Assembly: GCA_028279345.1 (NCBI GenBank)
Contig: JANQNY010000031.1
Coordinates: forward strand, 1 to 64,000
Source of the DNA: Geminicoccaceae bacterium
GTDB lineage: Bacteria; Pseudomonadota; Alphaproteobacteria; Geminicoccales; Geminicoccaceae
Reading direction: 5' to 3'
Length of the DNA: 64,000 bases
This document shows, piece by piece, positions 1 through 7,986 of the stretch. Under the pieces are notes generated by a model, which was not told the DNA's origin, ran no database searches, and saw nothing but the letters and a program-made list of their open reading frames with translations. Within the stretch, counting starts at the first letter, position 1. Every line of letters begins with the position of its first letter. A program made the translations under genes and the position numbers.

Positions 1-75
1 GCGGTTCAGCCAGAGGCGCTCGAAATCGTCCTCACGCCCAGGCAACACGCGAAAACGATTCATGGCGATGAACAT
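1..75 (-). CDS. Antibiotic-biosynthesis-monooxygenase (ABM) domain protein, N-terminus only (heme-degrading monooxygenase-like)
   Basis: Only the first 25 codons lie in the window; the gene runs off the left edge. The translation begins MFIAMNRFRVLPGREDDFE, the opening beta-strand of ABM-fold proteins, the ferredoxin-like family that includes IsdG/HmuQ-type heme-degrading monooxygenases. The ATG at 75 has a GGAGGG ribosome site about 8 bases upstream. The preceding DUF2325 gene ends inside this gene (16-bp overlap), which points to translational coupling in the heme-uptake operon. Heme degradation after import would fit the neighbourhood, but ABM proteins also have other roles and the catalytic residues are outside the window. 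Confidence 0.7.
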   Translation of the reverse strand, partial: MFIAMNRFRVLPGREDDFERLWLNR

Positions 76-1256
76 GCGACGGTCCCTCCGCTGGTCGGCT
101 GCACACGATCGAGCGCCATGCGAAAGTGCGAAAGGCTAGCGCTCCGGAGCGGCACAAAGGGCTTGTTCGCGCGCTTGCATAGCTCGCGTGCCAGAAGGCA
201 AGCACCGTGGCTCACGCAGTCGACCGGGCAGAAGACGAGGTCGGCCCGCTCGACCAGATGCTCGAGCTGCTGGAGGCTGTGCTCGACCCCGCCGTCATGG
301 TGCAAGAGCTCGGCTTGCCGCTTTGCGGCACCATTCTTCAAGTGCGGTACGGCGCTCGGCCGCCCGCCCACGTAGAGCAGTCGGCACGCCTCGAGAGGGC
401 AGTCGTCGGGTCGTGCAGCTGACCCGTCCTGCGGTATCGGGCAGACCGGCAACAGTTCCAGCTTCGCAATCTGCGCCTTGAGCGCCGCGATCTCCTCCGT
501 CTGGTCGTGCACGCGGGCGCGTGCCGCCTGCAGCCGGCGCTCTTGCTGCCGCCGACGCCGCTCCTGCTTGCTGGATGTGATCGTACATGCATCGCGGCGG
601 GCGGCCGGCGAGGGCTGTAACCGAACGCACACGGCCCGCATCTGATGGACCTCCGCTTCGAGCGACGCGATCCGGGCGTCGCGCTCGGCTTGCGCTGCCT
701 CGGCCTGCCGCCGCACGCGATTGAGGCGCGCCTCCAGATCGGCGACGCGCCGCTCCGCTGCCCACAGTTGCTGCGCGTCGACGCGATTGAGCCCACCCAT
801 GAAGTGCGAGAGCATGTGCACGTCGCCGTAGGCGGCATTGCGAACGTCGTCCGACACGTGGCGATGGCTGAGGAGGGCCCAGTAAGCGCCAGCCACCTGG
901 CCCTTGGCGCACGCATCGTCCCAATAGGCTCTCTGCGCGGCCGGATCGCGCAGCTTGCCGACACGCGCCACCTGGGGTGCGTACTTCTTGTCGAGCGTCT
1001 TCTGCATGAGTTGACTGAGCGTGCCTGGCCTGCAGGCTTGCTGCACGAAAAAGCCGTGAATCTGGTACTCCTGCGTATCCGGCCGGACCTGCAGGCGGCC
1101 CTTACGAATCAAGGCGTTGATGTCCCGCCGATCCAGGCACGTACCGACGATGGAGCAGTGCACCGTGCCGGGGATCTCCCACATGCGGTAGCGCTTGGAC
1201 GTCGACTTCGGCGTCGAAGCGTTATCCTGGAACGCCGCTGGCAGCTCAGGGTTCAT
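60..1256 (-). CDS. DUF2325 domain protein with coiled coil and Cys-Pro motifs, in heme operon
   Basis: 398 residues in three parts. Residues 25-165 form a globular N-terminal region with a histidine cluster (H131, H133, H147, H151). Residues 165-270 are a heptad-like Arg/Glu/Ala-rich coiled coil. Residues 293-385 are the DUF2325 domain (LLYVGGRP, HHDGGVEHS, ADLVFCPVDCVSHGAC, CKRANKPFVPL). Three Cys-Pro dipeptides occur (C272, C286, C343), the core of heme-regulatory motifs. The ATG overlaps the hmuV stop (ATGA) and the end overlaps the ABM gene, so it sits inside the heme operon. DUF2325 has no established biochemical function that I know. A role in heme sensing, carriage or hand-over is inference from context and motifs. 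Confidence 0.8.
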   Translation of the reverse strand: MNPELPAAFQDNASTPKSTSKRYRMWEIPGTVHCSIVGTCLDRRDINALIRKGRLQVRPDTQEYQIHGFFVQQACRPGTLSQLMQKTLDKKYAPQVARVGKLRDPAAQRAYWDDACAKGQVAGAYWALLSHRHVSDDVRNAAYGDVHMLSHFMGGLNRVDAQQLWAAERRVADLEARLNRVRRQAEAAQAERDARIASLEAEVHQMRAVCVRLQPSPAARRDACTITSSKQERRRRQQERRLQAARARVHDQTEEIAALKAQIAKLELLPVCPIPQDGSAARPDDCPLEACRLLYVGGRPSAVPHLKNGAAKRQAELLHHDGGVEHSLQQLEHLVERADLVFCPVDCVSHGACLLARELCKRANKPFVPLRSASLSHFRMALDRVQPTSGGTVACSSP

Positions 1257-2068
1257 GCCGTCGCTCGACGATCGGCGATGAGCCGCGGCGGCAGTGCGTG
1301 CGGCACGACGAACGGCCCGCGGCCGTCGGGACGCGCAAGCACGTCCGCAGCAAGGCCAAAGACCTCGGCGATGGTCGCTTGGGTCAGCACCTCGGCCGGT
1401 GCCCCGTCGGCTACGAGCCGGCCGCCATCCAGCAGCACGAGGCGATCGGCTGTCGCTGCCGCGAGGTTGAGGTCGTGGAGGATGGCGAGCACGCCGTGGC
1501 CCGCGTCGGCGAGTGCGCGCGCCGTCGCCATCACCTGGGCCTGGTGGGCGAGATCGAGGCTCGAGGTCGGCTCATCGAGCAACAGATAGCGCGGCGGCGC
1601 CAAGGGCTCAGGCCAGACCTGACCGATCCCACGTGCTAGGTGCACGCGCTGCTGTTCGCCGCCGGAGAGCGTCGGCACGGTTCTACCGATGAAGCCGTCG
1701 GCGTCTGCGGCGGTCATGGCCGCCGCGACGACCGTGCGGCTGTGGGCGGCACTCTCCCGATAGGGCAACCGACCCAGCGCTGCGATCTCCTCGGCATGCA
1801 CCGGCACCGGCACGACGTTCGCCTGCGCCAAGACAGCGCGGCGTCGGGCTTGCTCCTTGGGGTCGATGTCCGTCAGCGGCTGGCCGTCGAGCGTCACGCT
1901 CCCAGTGCTCAGGCGAAGCGCACCACTTAGGCAGGCGAGCAGCGTCGACTTGCCGGCACCGTTGGGACCCAGCACGACCAACAACTCGCCTGGGCGCAGC
2001 GTCAGCGAGATGCTCTCGATGAGCCAACGACGGCCGACGAGGACACCGACGCGGTGCGCAGCGAGCAT
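1253..2068 (-). CDS. hmuV: Heme ABC transporter ATP-binding protein HmuV
   Basis: 271-residue ATPase that powers heme import through the inner membrane. Walker A is GPNGAGKST (about residue 37), the signature is LSGGEQQRVHLARG, Walker B is YLLLDEPTSSLD, followed by the switch-region His in ILHDLNLAA. The order hmuT-hmuU-hmuV and the opening LEVR-like strand fit the HmuV/FhuC group. The start chosen is the ATG in the TGATG overlap with the hmuU stop; a longer open frame upstream is only a shadow of hmuU. Iron-siderophore or cobalamin ATPases are close relatives, so heme specificity rests on the operon as a whole. Confidence 0.9.
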   Translation of the reverse strand: MLAAHRVGVLVGRRWLIESISLTLRPGELLVVLGPNGAGKSTLLACLSGALRLSTGSVTLDGQPLTDIDPKEQARRRAVLAQANVVPVPVHAEEIAALGRLPYRESAAHSRTVVAAAMTAADADGFIGRTVPTLSGGEQQRVHLARGIGQVWPEPLAPPRYLLLDEPTSSLDLAHQAQVMATARALADAGHGVLAILHDLNLAAATADRLVLLDGGRLVADGAPAEVLTQATIAEVFGLAADVLARPDGRGPFVVPHALPPRLIADRRATA

Positions 2069-3135
2069 CAGACCGTGAACCTCCGCCGATTGGCGAGCAG
2101 CAACGCGAGGAAGAACGGGCCGCCGAGCGCGCTCGTCAGGATGCCGATCGGCAGCTCCGCCGGCAGCACCAACAACCTCGCGCCGATATCCGCTGTGAGC
2201 AGCAGCGCCCCACCCAGAAGCGCGCTCACCGGCATGAGCCAGCGGTGGTCGGCGCCGACCAGCAGCCTTGCCAGATGTGGCACGACGAGACCCACGAAGC
2301 CGATGATGCCGCAGGCGGCGACGGCGGCACCGGTCCCTAGCGCCACGAGCGTGATGAGCAGGAGCTTGGCGCGTTCCACGTTGATGCCGAGATGGGTCGC
2401 CTCGCGCTCGCCCAACAGGCTGGCGTCGAGGACGCGGGCCAGCAACGGTAGGGCGACGATGGCGACGACCATGAGGGTCGCGGCCGGCCAAAGCGCCCGC
2501 GGGTCGGTGCCGGCGAGGCTGCCGAGGGTCCAGAAGGTGAGATCGCGCAGCTGCTCGTCGGTGCTGAAGAAGGCTGCCAGGCCGAGGCCCGCGCCGGCGA
2601 TGGAGTTAATCGCGATGCCGGCGAGCAGCAACATAGCCACGGTCGTCCTGCCCTCGAACGTGGCGAGCTGTTGGATGACGAGTGTCGCCAAGAGCGCACC
2701 AATGAAGGCGGCAAGCGGCAGCAAGAGCGCCCGGGAGGGTTCTGCGGCCTCGCCGAGGGCGACGATGACAATGACCGCGCCCAAGGCGGCCCCGCTGGAT
2801 ACGCCGACGATGCCCGGATCGGCGAGCGGGTTCCGGAAGAGGCCTTGCATGGCAGCACCAGCCAAAGCGAGCGCCGCACCGACGAGGATACCGGTCAGCA
2901 CGCGGGGCAGGCGGAGGTCGAGAACAACGCTTGCAGCAAAGGGATCGGTGCTGAGGCCCAGCAGTGTTCTCAGGACTTCGCCGGGCGGTATCGCCATAGC
3001 GCCGGCACCCAGCGCTGCGAGTGCGGCCAGGAGGAGCGTCAGCGCTGCTGCGCCCAGCACGAACAACCGACGCCGCTGACGCCGGCCGACGGCAGTGGCG
3101 AGACGCGCGGCGACTGGCAGAGCCGCTGCGCTCAT
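2068..3135 (-). CDS. hmuU: Heme ABC transporter permease HmuU (FecCD family)
   Basis: 355 residues. It is a FecCD/BtuC-type permease with about ten hydrophobic helices. Family landmarks are LRLPRVLTGILVGAALALAG near residue 75, GLFRNPLADPGIVGVSSGA near 95-115, and GIIGFVGLVVPHLARLLVGADHR near 275-300, followed by a C-terminal segment ending in ANRRRFTV. It forms the trans-membrane channel with HmuV on the cytoplasmic side and receives substrate from HmuT. The ATG is fused to the hmuT stop in a TGATG overlap. Length is normal for the family. Confidence 0.92.
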   Translation of the reverse strand: MSAAALPVAARLATAVGRRQRRRLFVLGAAALTLLLAALAALGAGAMAIPPGEVLRTLLGLSTDPFAASVVLDLRLPRVLTGILVGAALALAGAAMQGLFRNPLADPGIVGVSSGAALGAVIVIVALGEAAEPSRALLLPLAAFIGALLATLVIQQLATFEGRTTVAMLLLAGIAINSIAGAGLGLAAFFSTDEQLRDLTFWTLGSLAGTDPRALWPAATLMVVAIVALPLLARVLDASLLGEREATHLGINVERAKLLLITLVALGTGAAVAACGIIGFVGLVVPHLARLLVGADHRWLMPVSALLGGALLLTADIGARLLVLPAELPIGILTSALGGPFFLALLLANRRRFTV

Positions 3136-3998
3136 CAGTCCGGCTGCGGCAGATCGGGATGCAGCGCGGAGGCAAGCGTCTTCACCGCCTCGCCCAAACG
3201 TGGGCCGAAGCCCAAGAGCAACAGACCGTCGAGCGCCACCACGCGCCCCTCAACGGCTGCAGGACTAGGCCGGAGCTCGGGCCGTTCGAAGAGAGCTGCA
3301 GGCCCACCGAGCGCGTCGAGCGTCCGCTCCGGCACCAGCACCACGTCCGGCGCCGCGACAATCGCCGCCTCCTGAGACAACGGCTTGTAGCCGTCGAACT
3401 CGTCGACAGCATTGCGGCCCCCAGCGAGCTCGATGATCGACGCTGCCGACGTGTCACGACCGCCGGCCAACGGGGCGCCGCGCCCGACGTTGAGCATGAA
3501 GAGCACGCGCGGCCGACTTTGGACGCTCGCCAGGGCCGCATCGACCTCCGCGACGTCACGCTCGATCCGCGCCGCCAGCTCAGCCGCTGCCTTGTCAAGC
3601 TCGAGCGCCCGTCCGACGGCCTGAACCTTGGCGACAACCCCGGCGACGTCCGGCTCGTCGGGGATCATCACGAGCGGCGCCTGCACGCCCCTAAGCTGGT
3701 CCAACACGATCGGCGGCCCCGCCGCCTCGCTCACGAGCACGAGGTCCGCCGCCAGGGCTACTATCGGCTCGGCCGCAAGGCGCCGCAGATAGCCGACATC
3801 CGGCAGCGCCTCCGCCTCGTCCGGGTACTGGCTCGTGCTGTCGACAGCGATCAGTCGGTCACCTGCGCCAAGCGCGAAGACGATCTCCGTCACGTCGCCA
3901 CCGATCGCCACGACGCGGTCCGCAGCCGCAGCTGGCCACGGGATGGCCACCAGGCCGACGAACAGCAGGAGATGACGCAACTCGGCTCCAAGCGTCAT
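3135..3998 (-). CDS. hmuT: Heme-binding periplasmic protein HmuT
   Basis: 287 residues. A Sec signal peptide (MTLGAELRHLLLFVGLVAI... ending near AAAA-DR) is followed by the TroA-like fold of cluster-A binding proteins: DRVVAIGGDVTEIVFALGAG, the SQYP and LPDVGYLRRLAAEPIVAL segments, and a C-terminal GRVVALDGLLLLGFGPR block. It captures heme in the periplasm and delivers it to HmuUV. The start is the ATG at 3998, which has a GGGAGAAG ribosome site and opens directly into the signal peptide. The frame is open further upstream, but that part overlaps the promoter and is very A+T-rich, so it is not taken as coding. Confidence 0.9.
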   Translation of the reverse strand: MTLGAELRHLLLFVGLVAIPWPAAAADRVVAIGGDVTEIVFALGAGDRLIAVDSTSQYPDEAEALPDVGYLRRLAAEPIVALAADLVLVSEAAGPPIVLDQLRGVQAPLVMIPDEPDVAGVVAKVQAVGRALELDKAAAELAARIERDVAEVDAALASVQSRPRVLFMLNVGRGAPLAGGRDTSAASIIELAGGRNAVDEFDGYKPLSQEAAIVAAPDVVLVPERTLDALGGPAALFERPELRPSPAAVEGRVVALDGLLLLGFGPRLGEAVKTLASALHPDLPQPD

Positions 3999-4044
3999 TT
4001 CCGTCTTCTCCCGCCTTGGCCGCGCCAATTCGAACCAATGCGGT

Positions 4045-4072
4045 ACTATAATCTTGAGCCTAGACGCGTCAA
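4045..4072 (-). promoter_or_regulatory. Sigma70-like promoter of the heme operon
   Basis: On the minus strand there is TTGACG (4067-4072) and TATAGT (4045-4050) with a 16-bp spacer, close to sigma70 consensus. Transcription would begin near 4038, about 40 nt before the hmuT ATG. The surrounding 4041-4140 is only about 35% G+C by my count, in sharp contrast to the neighbouring genes. Confidence 0.6.
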
Positions 4073-4113
4073 TCATCCTTAAGAAAGATCGGAGTTTTGG
4101 AATCATTTTATAT

Positions 4114-4127
4114 TAAGATTATTCTTA
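4114..4127. promoter_or_regulatory. Small inverted repeat upstream of hmuT, candidate iron-regulator operator
   Basis: TAAGA-TTAT-TCTTA is a perfect 5-4-5 inverted repeat about 40 bp upstream of the -35 box of the heme operon. Alphaproteobacterial heme/iron genes are commonly controlled by Irr or Fur at A+T-rich palindromes; the Irr box is TTTAGAA-N3-TTCTAAA. The resemblance is partial (AAGA/TCTT half-sites, different spacing), so the regulator is not identified from this. Confidence 0.35.
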
Positions 4128-4139
4128 GATTGCTTCCAT

Positions 4140-4740
4140 CATACTGTGATTGGATTGACCAACGTTACTAAATTCTCGTGCAAGAATCGTTAATCGTTGA
4201 GTTCCGCCATGCGGCACGACCAACGCGCCGATCGCTCGTACCCGCTCCTTGGCGATCAGCGCGTGAAGCACCACTGACCAGGCAGATCGGCCTTGCGCCA
4301 CGCCGACGCGCTTCAAGCTTGAAAAGAAGCCGACAAACATTGCGCGCGACGCGGCCGCGCAGCAGGCCTGTGTGCTGGCGCAATGGACGGCGACCAGACC
4401 CTAGCCGGAGCGTCTTGTAGGTGTGTGGTTAGGCTATGGCGCGCGGATCGGATGTGAGCTGCCTCTCCGCTTGCGGCAGAAAGACCTCTAGAGCTTTCAC
4501 ATGCAACGGTTCCTGAAGCCGTGTGTTGGAACCTGGGTCACCATGGCATGGCGTCCATCTCAGGCCAGTCGTCCGGTCGACGCCCCGGCGCCCGCCATGT
4601 GTAGCACCGGTCCTCAGGCGCGATCGCGCCGTCGTTGATGCTGGCTTCGCGGCGGCACATGAGGCCGTTCTCGGCGAACTCTCAGTTCTCGTTGCCGAAC
4701 GAACGCCACCATTTGCCTTGGACGTCCAGCGGCTGAGGCG
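4140..4740. other. Gene-poor intergenic region between heme and pxp operons
   Basis: About 600 bp without a convincing gene. The left end is A+T-rich and grades into ordinary G+C. Short open frames exist on both strands (for example 4125-4340 minus, 71 codons, and 4178-4420 plus), but none has a recognisable motif, and I see no good ribosome site. It could hold a decayed gene, an sRNA or simply the terminus of the pxp operon. I see no clear terminator hairpin or tRNA. Confidence 0.5.
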
Positions 4741-5442
4741 TCACGCGCGCCCTGCCGCCTTCGCCTCCTCGTACCGCCGTTGGTTCGCCTCGTCGGCGGG
4801 GTAGAGGCCGGGGAGGGGGCTGCCGGCTTGGACTTCGCGCATGATCCAGGCCTCCAAGCGCTCCTGCTCCATGCCTTGCTCGGCGACCTCCTCGACGAGG
4901 GATCTGGGGATACAGACCACGCCGTCGCCGTCGGCGACGATGATGTCGCCCGGCATGACGGCGACCCCGCCGCAGCCGATCGGTTCCTGCCAGCCGGCGA
5001 AGGTGAGCCCGGCCACCGACGGCGGTGCTGCCACGCCCGCGCACCAGACCGGCAGGCCAGTACCGAGCACGCCGTACTTGTCGCGCACGACACCGTCGGT
5101 CACGAGGGCAGCGACGCCCCGGTGCCGCATGCGCGCGGAGAGGATGTCCCCGGCGATGCCGGCGTCGGTACAGCCGCCGGCGTCCACCACCGCGATGGCA
5201 CCGGTCGGCATGTCCTCGATCGCGGCGCGGGTCGAGGTGGGCGAGGACCAGCTCGCGGGCGTCGCCAAGTCCTCCCGCGCCGGCACGAAGCGGAGCGTGA
5301 AGGCGGGGCCCATCACTCGCGCGGCAGCACCCAACGGCATCGGCCCGCGCAGCCAGACGTTCCGGAGCCCCTTCTTCAGGAGGACCGTGGTGAGCGTCGC
5401 CGTCGTGATTTGGGCGAGCATCTCCTTGAGCGCTTCATCCAT
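4741..5442 (-). CDS. RraA-superfamily protein, probable class II (pyruvate-type) aldolase or decarboxylase
   Basis: 233 residues of the RraA/MenG-like fold. The core reads DAGGCTDAGIAGDILSARM then LVTDGVVRD. The Asp of AGDIL and the Arg-Asp of VVRD are separated as D-x20-R-D, the metal-site arrangement of HMG/4-carboxy-4-hydroxy-2-oxoadipate aldolases in this superfamily. The C-terminal WQEPIGCGGVAVMPGDIIVADGDGVV segment is also typical. It overlaps the pxpA stop by TGATG, so it is the last gene of the 5-oxoprolinase operon. True RraA (RNase E inhibitor) lacks the aldolase motif, so an enzymatic role on a keto-acid is more likely. Substrate unknown. Confidence 0.8.
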   Translation of the reverse strand: MDEALKEMLAQITTATLTTVLLKKGLRNVWLRGPMPLGAAARVMGPAFTLRFVPAREDLATPASWSSPTSTRAAIEDMPTGAIAVVDAGGCTDAGIAGDILSARMRHRGVAALVTDGVVRDKYGVLGTGLPVWCAGVAAPPSVAGLTFAGWQEPIGCGGVAVMPGDIIVADGDGVVCIPRSLVEEVAEQGMEQERLEAWIMREVQAGSPLPGLYPADEANQRRYEEAKAAGRA

Positions 5443-6227
5443 CAGTGTTCCTCGCGCTTCGTCGGGCGGAAGGCCTCGACCCGGACTCCGGCCTGCTCAA
5501 GCCGGCGGCGGAGCGTCTCCGCCATGGCCAACGCCTCCGGCCCGTCGCCATGGACGCAGACCGTCTCCGCCTCGACCGGGACCTTCGCGCCGCTGAGTGC
5601 GGTGACGGCACCCTCGTCGAGCATCTTGAGCACGCGGTCGGCGGCCTCGTCGGCGTCGTGGATCATGGCACCAGGCGTGCCGCGGTTCACCAGCGTGCCG
5701 TCGTCGTTGTAGGCGCGGTCAGCGTAGATCTCGCGGGCGAGCGGCTGGCCCTGTTCGGCTGCCGCCCGCTCCAGCTCGGTCGCGGCCATCGCCACCACGA
5801 CGAGCTCGGGATCAAGCGCCGCCACGCCTTCGACGTAGAGCCGCGCGATCGCACTATCCTCGCTCGCCATGTTGGCGAGTGCGCCGTGCAACTTGACGTG
5901 ACCAACTGAAGCGCCGTTCGCGCGCGCGATGGCCTCGAGCGCGCCCACCTGGTAGCGGACGAGCGTCTTCAGCTCATCGGCGTCGAGCCCGTGGATGCGG
6001 CGGCGGCCGAAGCCTTCGAGATCACGGAAGCCCGGATGGGCGCCGACCGCCACGCCATGGCGTTGGGCGTGCTTCACCGTCCGGTCCATCACCACCGGGT
6101 CACCGGCGTGAAAGCCGCAAGCGATGTTGGCGCTCGTGATGATCTCCAAGAGCTGCTCGTCGGCGCCCATCCGCCAGGGCCCGAAGCTCTCGCCCAGATC
6201 GGCGTTGAGGTCGATCACCTTGGTCAT
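5442..6227 (-). CDS. pxpA: 5-oxoprolinase subunit PxpA (LamB/YcsF family)
   Basis: 261 residues. The opening IDLNADLGESFG, then NIACGFHAGDP, GAHPGFRDLEGFGRR and HVKLHGAL are family signatures. With PxpB and PxpC it hydrolyses 5-oxo-L-proline (pyroglutamate) to glutamate in an ATP-dependent reaction, clearing the damage product of glutamine/glutathione metabolism. The ATG overlaps the pxpC stop (ATGA) and the stop overlaps the aldolase-like gene. Confidence 0.93.
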   Translation of the reverse strand: MTKVIDLNADLGESFGPWRMGADEQLLEIITSANIACGFHAGDPVVMDRTVKHAQRHGVAVGAHPGFRDLEGFGRRRIHGLDADELKTLVRYQVGALEAIARANGASVGHVKLHGALANMASEDSAIARLYVEGVAALDPELVVVAMAATELERAAAEQGQPLAREIYADRAYNDDGTLVNRGTPGAMIHDADEAADRVLKMLDEGAVTALSGAKVPVEAETVCVHGDGPEALAMAETLRRRLEQAGVRVEAFRPTKREEH

Positions 6228-7231
6228 GGTTCAGTGGCTCCCGCGTAGACGCCGTCGACGAGGTTGACGGCCAGCAGCTCCTCGCCGGGCCGGCGTGCCC
6301 GCACGTGCCGGCCGAGCGCCGCATGGTAGGCGCGAAATGCCCGCAAGGCAGCCACCGCCGCATCGGGCTCGACCACCTCGAAGCGCAACGGCGCCCCGCT
6401 CGGCAGCTGGGCGAAGCCCGGCAGGTCGGCGCTGATGACCGTGGCGATGCGCGGGTAGCCGCCCGTGGGCTGACGATCGGCCAGCAGCACCACTGGGCGG
6501 CCGTCGCCCGGCACCTGGATGTCGCCCTGGACCACCGCATCGGAAATCAACGTGCGCCCGCGCTCGGGCGTGAAGCCCGGCTCGGCGCCATCGAGCACCG
6601 CGCCCATGCGGTCACGCTTCGCCGAGACCCGGAACGTCGTGCCGAGAAACCGGTTCCGCTCCGCTTCGTCGAACTCGTCGGCGTGGACGCCCCAGAGGAC
6701 GCGCACCACGGTGAGCGCGTCCGGCGCGGGCAGATCGAGCATCGTCGCAACGTTCGTGGTCGCTGCCTCGCCCGCCTGCAAATGGTCGCCCTTGCGCATC
6801 AGGCGCCCCTCATGGCCGCCGAAACCGGCGCGCAGGTGCGTCGATCGGCTGCCCAGGACGGGTAGCACGTCGATGCCGCCGCCGAGATGCAGATAGCCGT
6901 AGAGGCCGTTCTGCGCCTTGCCGAGCTGCAGCGTCTGGCCTGGTTCGAGGGTTAGGGCCGTCCGCCAGGGAACCGCGATGCCGTCCGCGCGCGCCTCGAA
7001 GGGCGCACCGGTGAGCGCCACGCGGACCGCCTCGCCCTCGGCCCGAAATGCCCCGCCGATGGCGGTCATCTCGAGTGCCGCGAGTTCGGGCGCCTGGCCC
7101 AGAAGCGCTGCGCCCTCGAATAGTGCCCTGGGGTCGAGGGCACCGCCCTCGGCGACACCCTGGTGCTGCAGGCCGGGTCGGCCCAGGTCCTGGACGGAGC
7201 TATGAAGGCCCGGCTCGAGCACTTCCAGCAT
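6224..7231 (-). CDS. pxpC: 5-oxoprolinase subunit PxpC (biotin-dependent carboxyltransferase-like)
   Basis: 335 residues. The start MLEVLEPGLHSSVQDLGRPG is the standard N-terminus of the family (KipA/YbgK/allophanate-hydrolase-subunit-2 fold). Later GYLHLGGGIDVLPVLGSRSTH and ISDAVVQGDIQVPGDGRPVVLLADRQPTGGYPRI are conserved blocks. Partner of PxpA and PxpB in 5-oxoproline hydrolysis. The ATG at 7231 lies 8 bp after the pxpB stop; open frame upstream of it overlaps pxpB and is not coding. Confidence 0.92.
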   Translation of the reverse strand: MLEVLEPGLHSSVQDLGRPGLQHQGVAEGGALDPRALFEGAALLGQAPELAALEMTAIGGAFRAEGEAVRVALTGAPFEARADGIAVPWRTALTLEPGQTLQLGKAQNGLYGYLHLGGGIDVLPVLGSRSTHLRAGFGGHEGRLMRKGDHLQAGEAATTNVATMLDLPAPDALTVVRVLWGVHADEFDEAERNRFLGTTFRVSAKRDRMGAVLDGAEPGFTPERGRTLISDAVVQGDIQVPGDGRPVVLLADRQPTGGYPRIATVISADLPGFAQLPSGAPLRFEVVEPDAAVAALRAFRAYHAALGRHVRARRPGEELLAVNLVDGVYAGATEP

Positions 7232-7239
7232 TGGGCGCG

Positions 7240-7986
7240 TCAATCGAGCGGCTCCTCTCGGGCGACGTTGCGGCCGGCGCGGGCATCGGCATCGAGCGCG
7301 TCGTAGGTAGCCGCGTCGATCGCTTCGAAGACGAGCTCGTCGCCTGCGGCGAGCACGAACGGCGGCTCGCGCTCGAGCTGGAAGGCGCGCCACGGGCTGC
7401 GGCCAATGAGGTGCCAGCCAGTGGGGATCGTCGTCGAGGTCAAGACGGTCTGGCGGACCGCAACGGCGATGGTGCCCGGCGGCACCGAAGCGCTCAGCTC
7501 CTCCCGTCGCGGTACGTCCCAGAGCTCCGAAAGCGTGCCTGTGTAAACGAAGCCGGGCGCGAAGCCGACCATACGCACGCGCTGCGCGCTCCGGCCATGA
7601 TCCGCGATCAGGGTCGCAGCATCCACGTCATGTTCCGCGGCGATCGTATCGAGGTGTGGGCCGTGCGCGCCGCCATAGCACACCGGCACGTGCCAACGGG
7701 TTCGGCGGGCGGGCGGCGGTGCGTCTAGCCAGTTCCGCTCGGCGAGCCCCGCCTTCAGCCGCCGCGCCAGCGCCGCCTCGCCGATCGCCAGCGGATCGAA
7801 GCGCACCAGCACGGAGCGGATCGTCGGTGCGGTCTCGACGACACCGGCCATGGCTTCGGCGCGCACCCAGGCGTCGAAGGCGACCGCCGCATTGTTGACC
7901 GGGTCGTCGGTGCGTTCGCCGAAGTTCACGAGCCACGCGCTGTCGCCGGCACGCTGCAGCCGGGGATAGGAAGGAGCCTCATCCAT
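7240..7986 (-). CDS. pxpB: 5-oxoprolinase subunit PxpB (KipI family)
   Basis: 248 residues. The N-terminal half holds YPRLQRAGDSAWLVNFGE and a typical PTIRSVLVRFDP segment. The C-terminal half holds VPVCYGG, VRMVGFAPGFVYTGTL and PPGTIAVAVRQTVLTSTTIPTGWHLIG, the KipI/allophanate-hydrolase-subunit-1 signature. First gene of the pxpB-pxpC-pxpA-aldolase operon. The start chosen is the ATG at 7986 (MDEAPSYPRL); the frame stays open for more than 600 bp upstream, but that part runs antisense over the next gene. Confidence 0.9.
   Translation of the reverse strand: MDEAPSYPRLQRAGDSAWLVNFGERTDDPVNNAAVAFDAWVRAEAMAGVVETAPTIRSVLVRFDPLAIGEAALARRLKAGLAERNWLDAPPPARRTRWHVPVCYGGAHGPHLDTIAAEHDVDAATLIADHGRSAQRVRMVGFAPGFVYTGTLSELWDVPRREELSASVPPGTIAVAVRQTVLTSTTIPTGWHLIGRSPWRAFQLEREPPFVLAAGDELVFEAIDAATYDALDADARAGRNVAREEPLD

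Noticed and set aside
1253..2491. Long open frame extending hmuV by 141 codons upstream
   Set aside because: The extra part overlaps hmuU in another frame and is Arg/Gly-rich shadow; the TGATG start is well supported.
4125..4420. Short frames on both strands in the intergenic block
   Set aside because: No recognisable domain or ribosome site, and they overlap one another in opposite orientations; kept only as an intergenic note.
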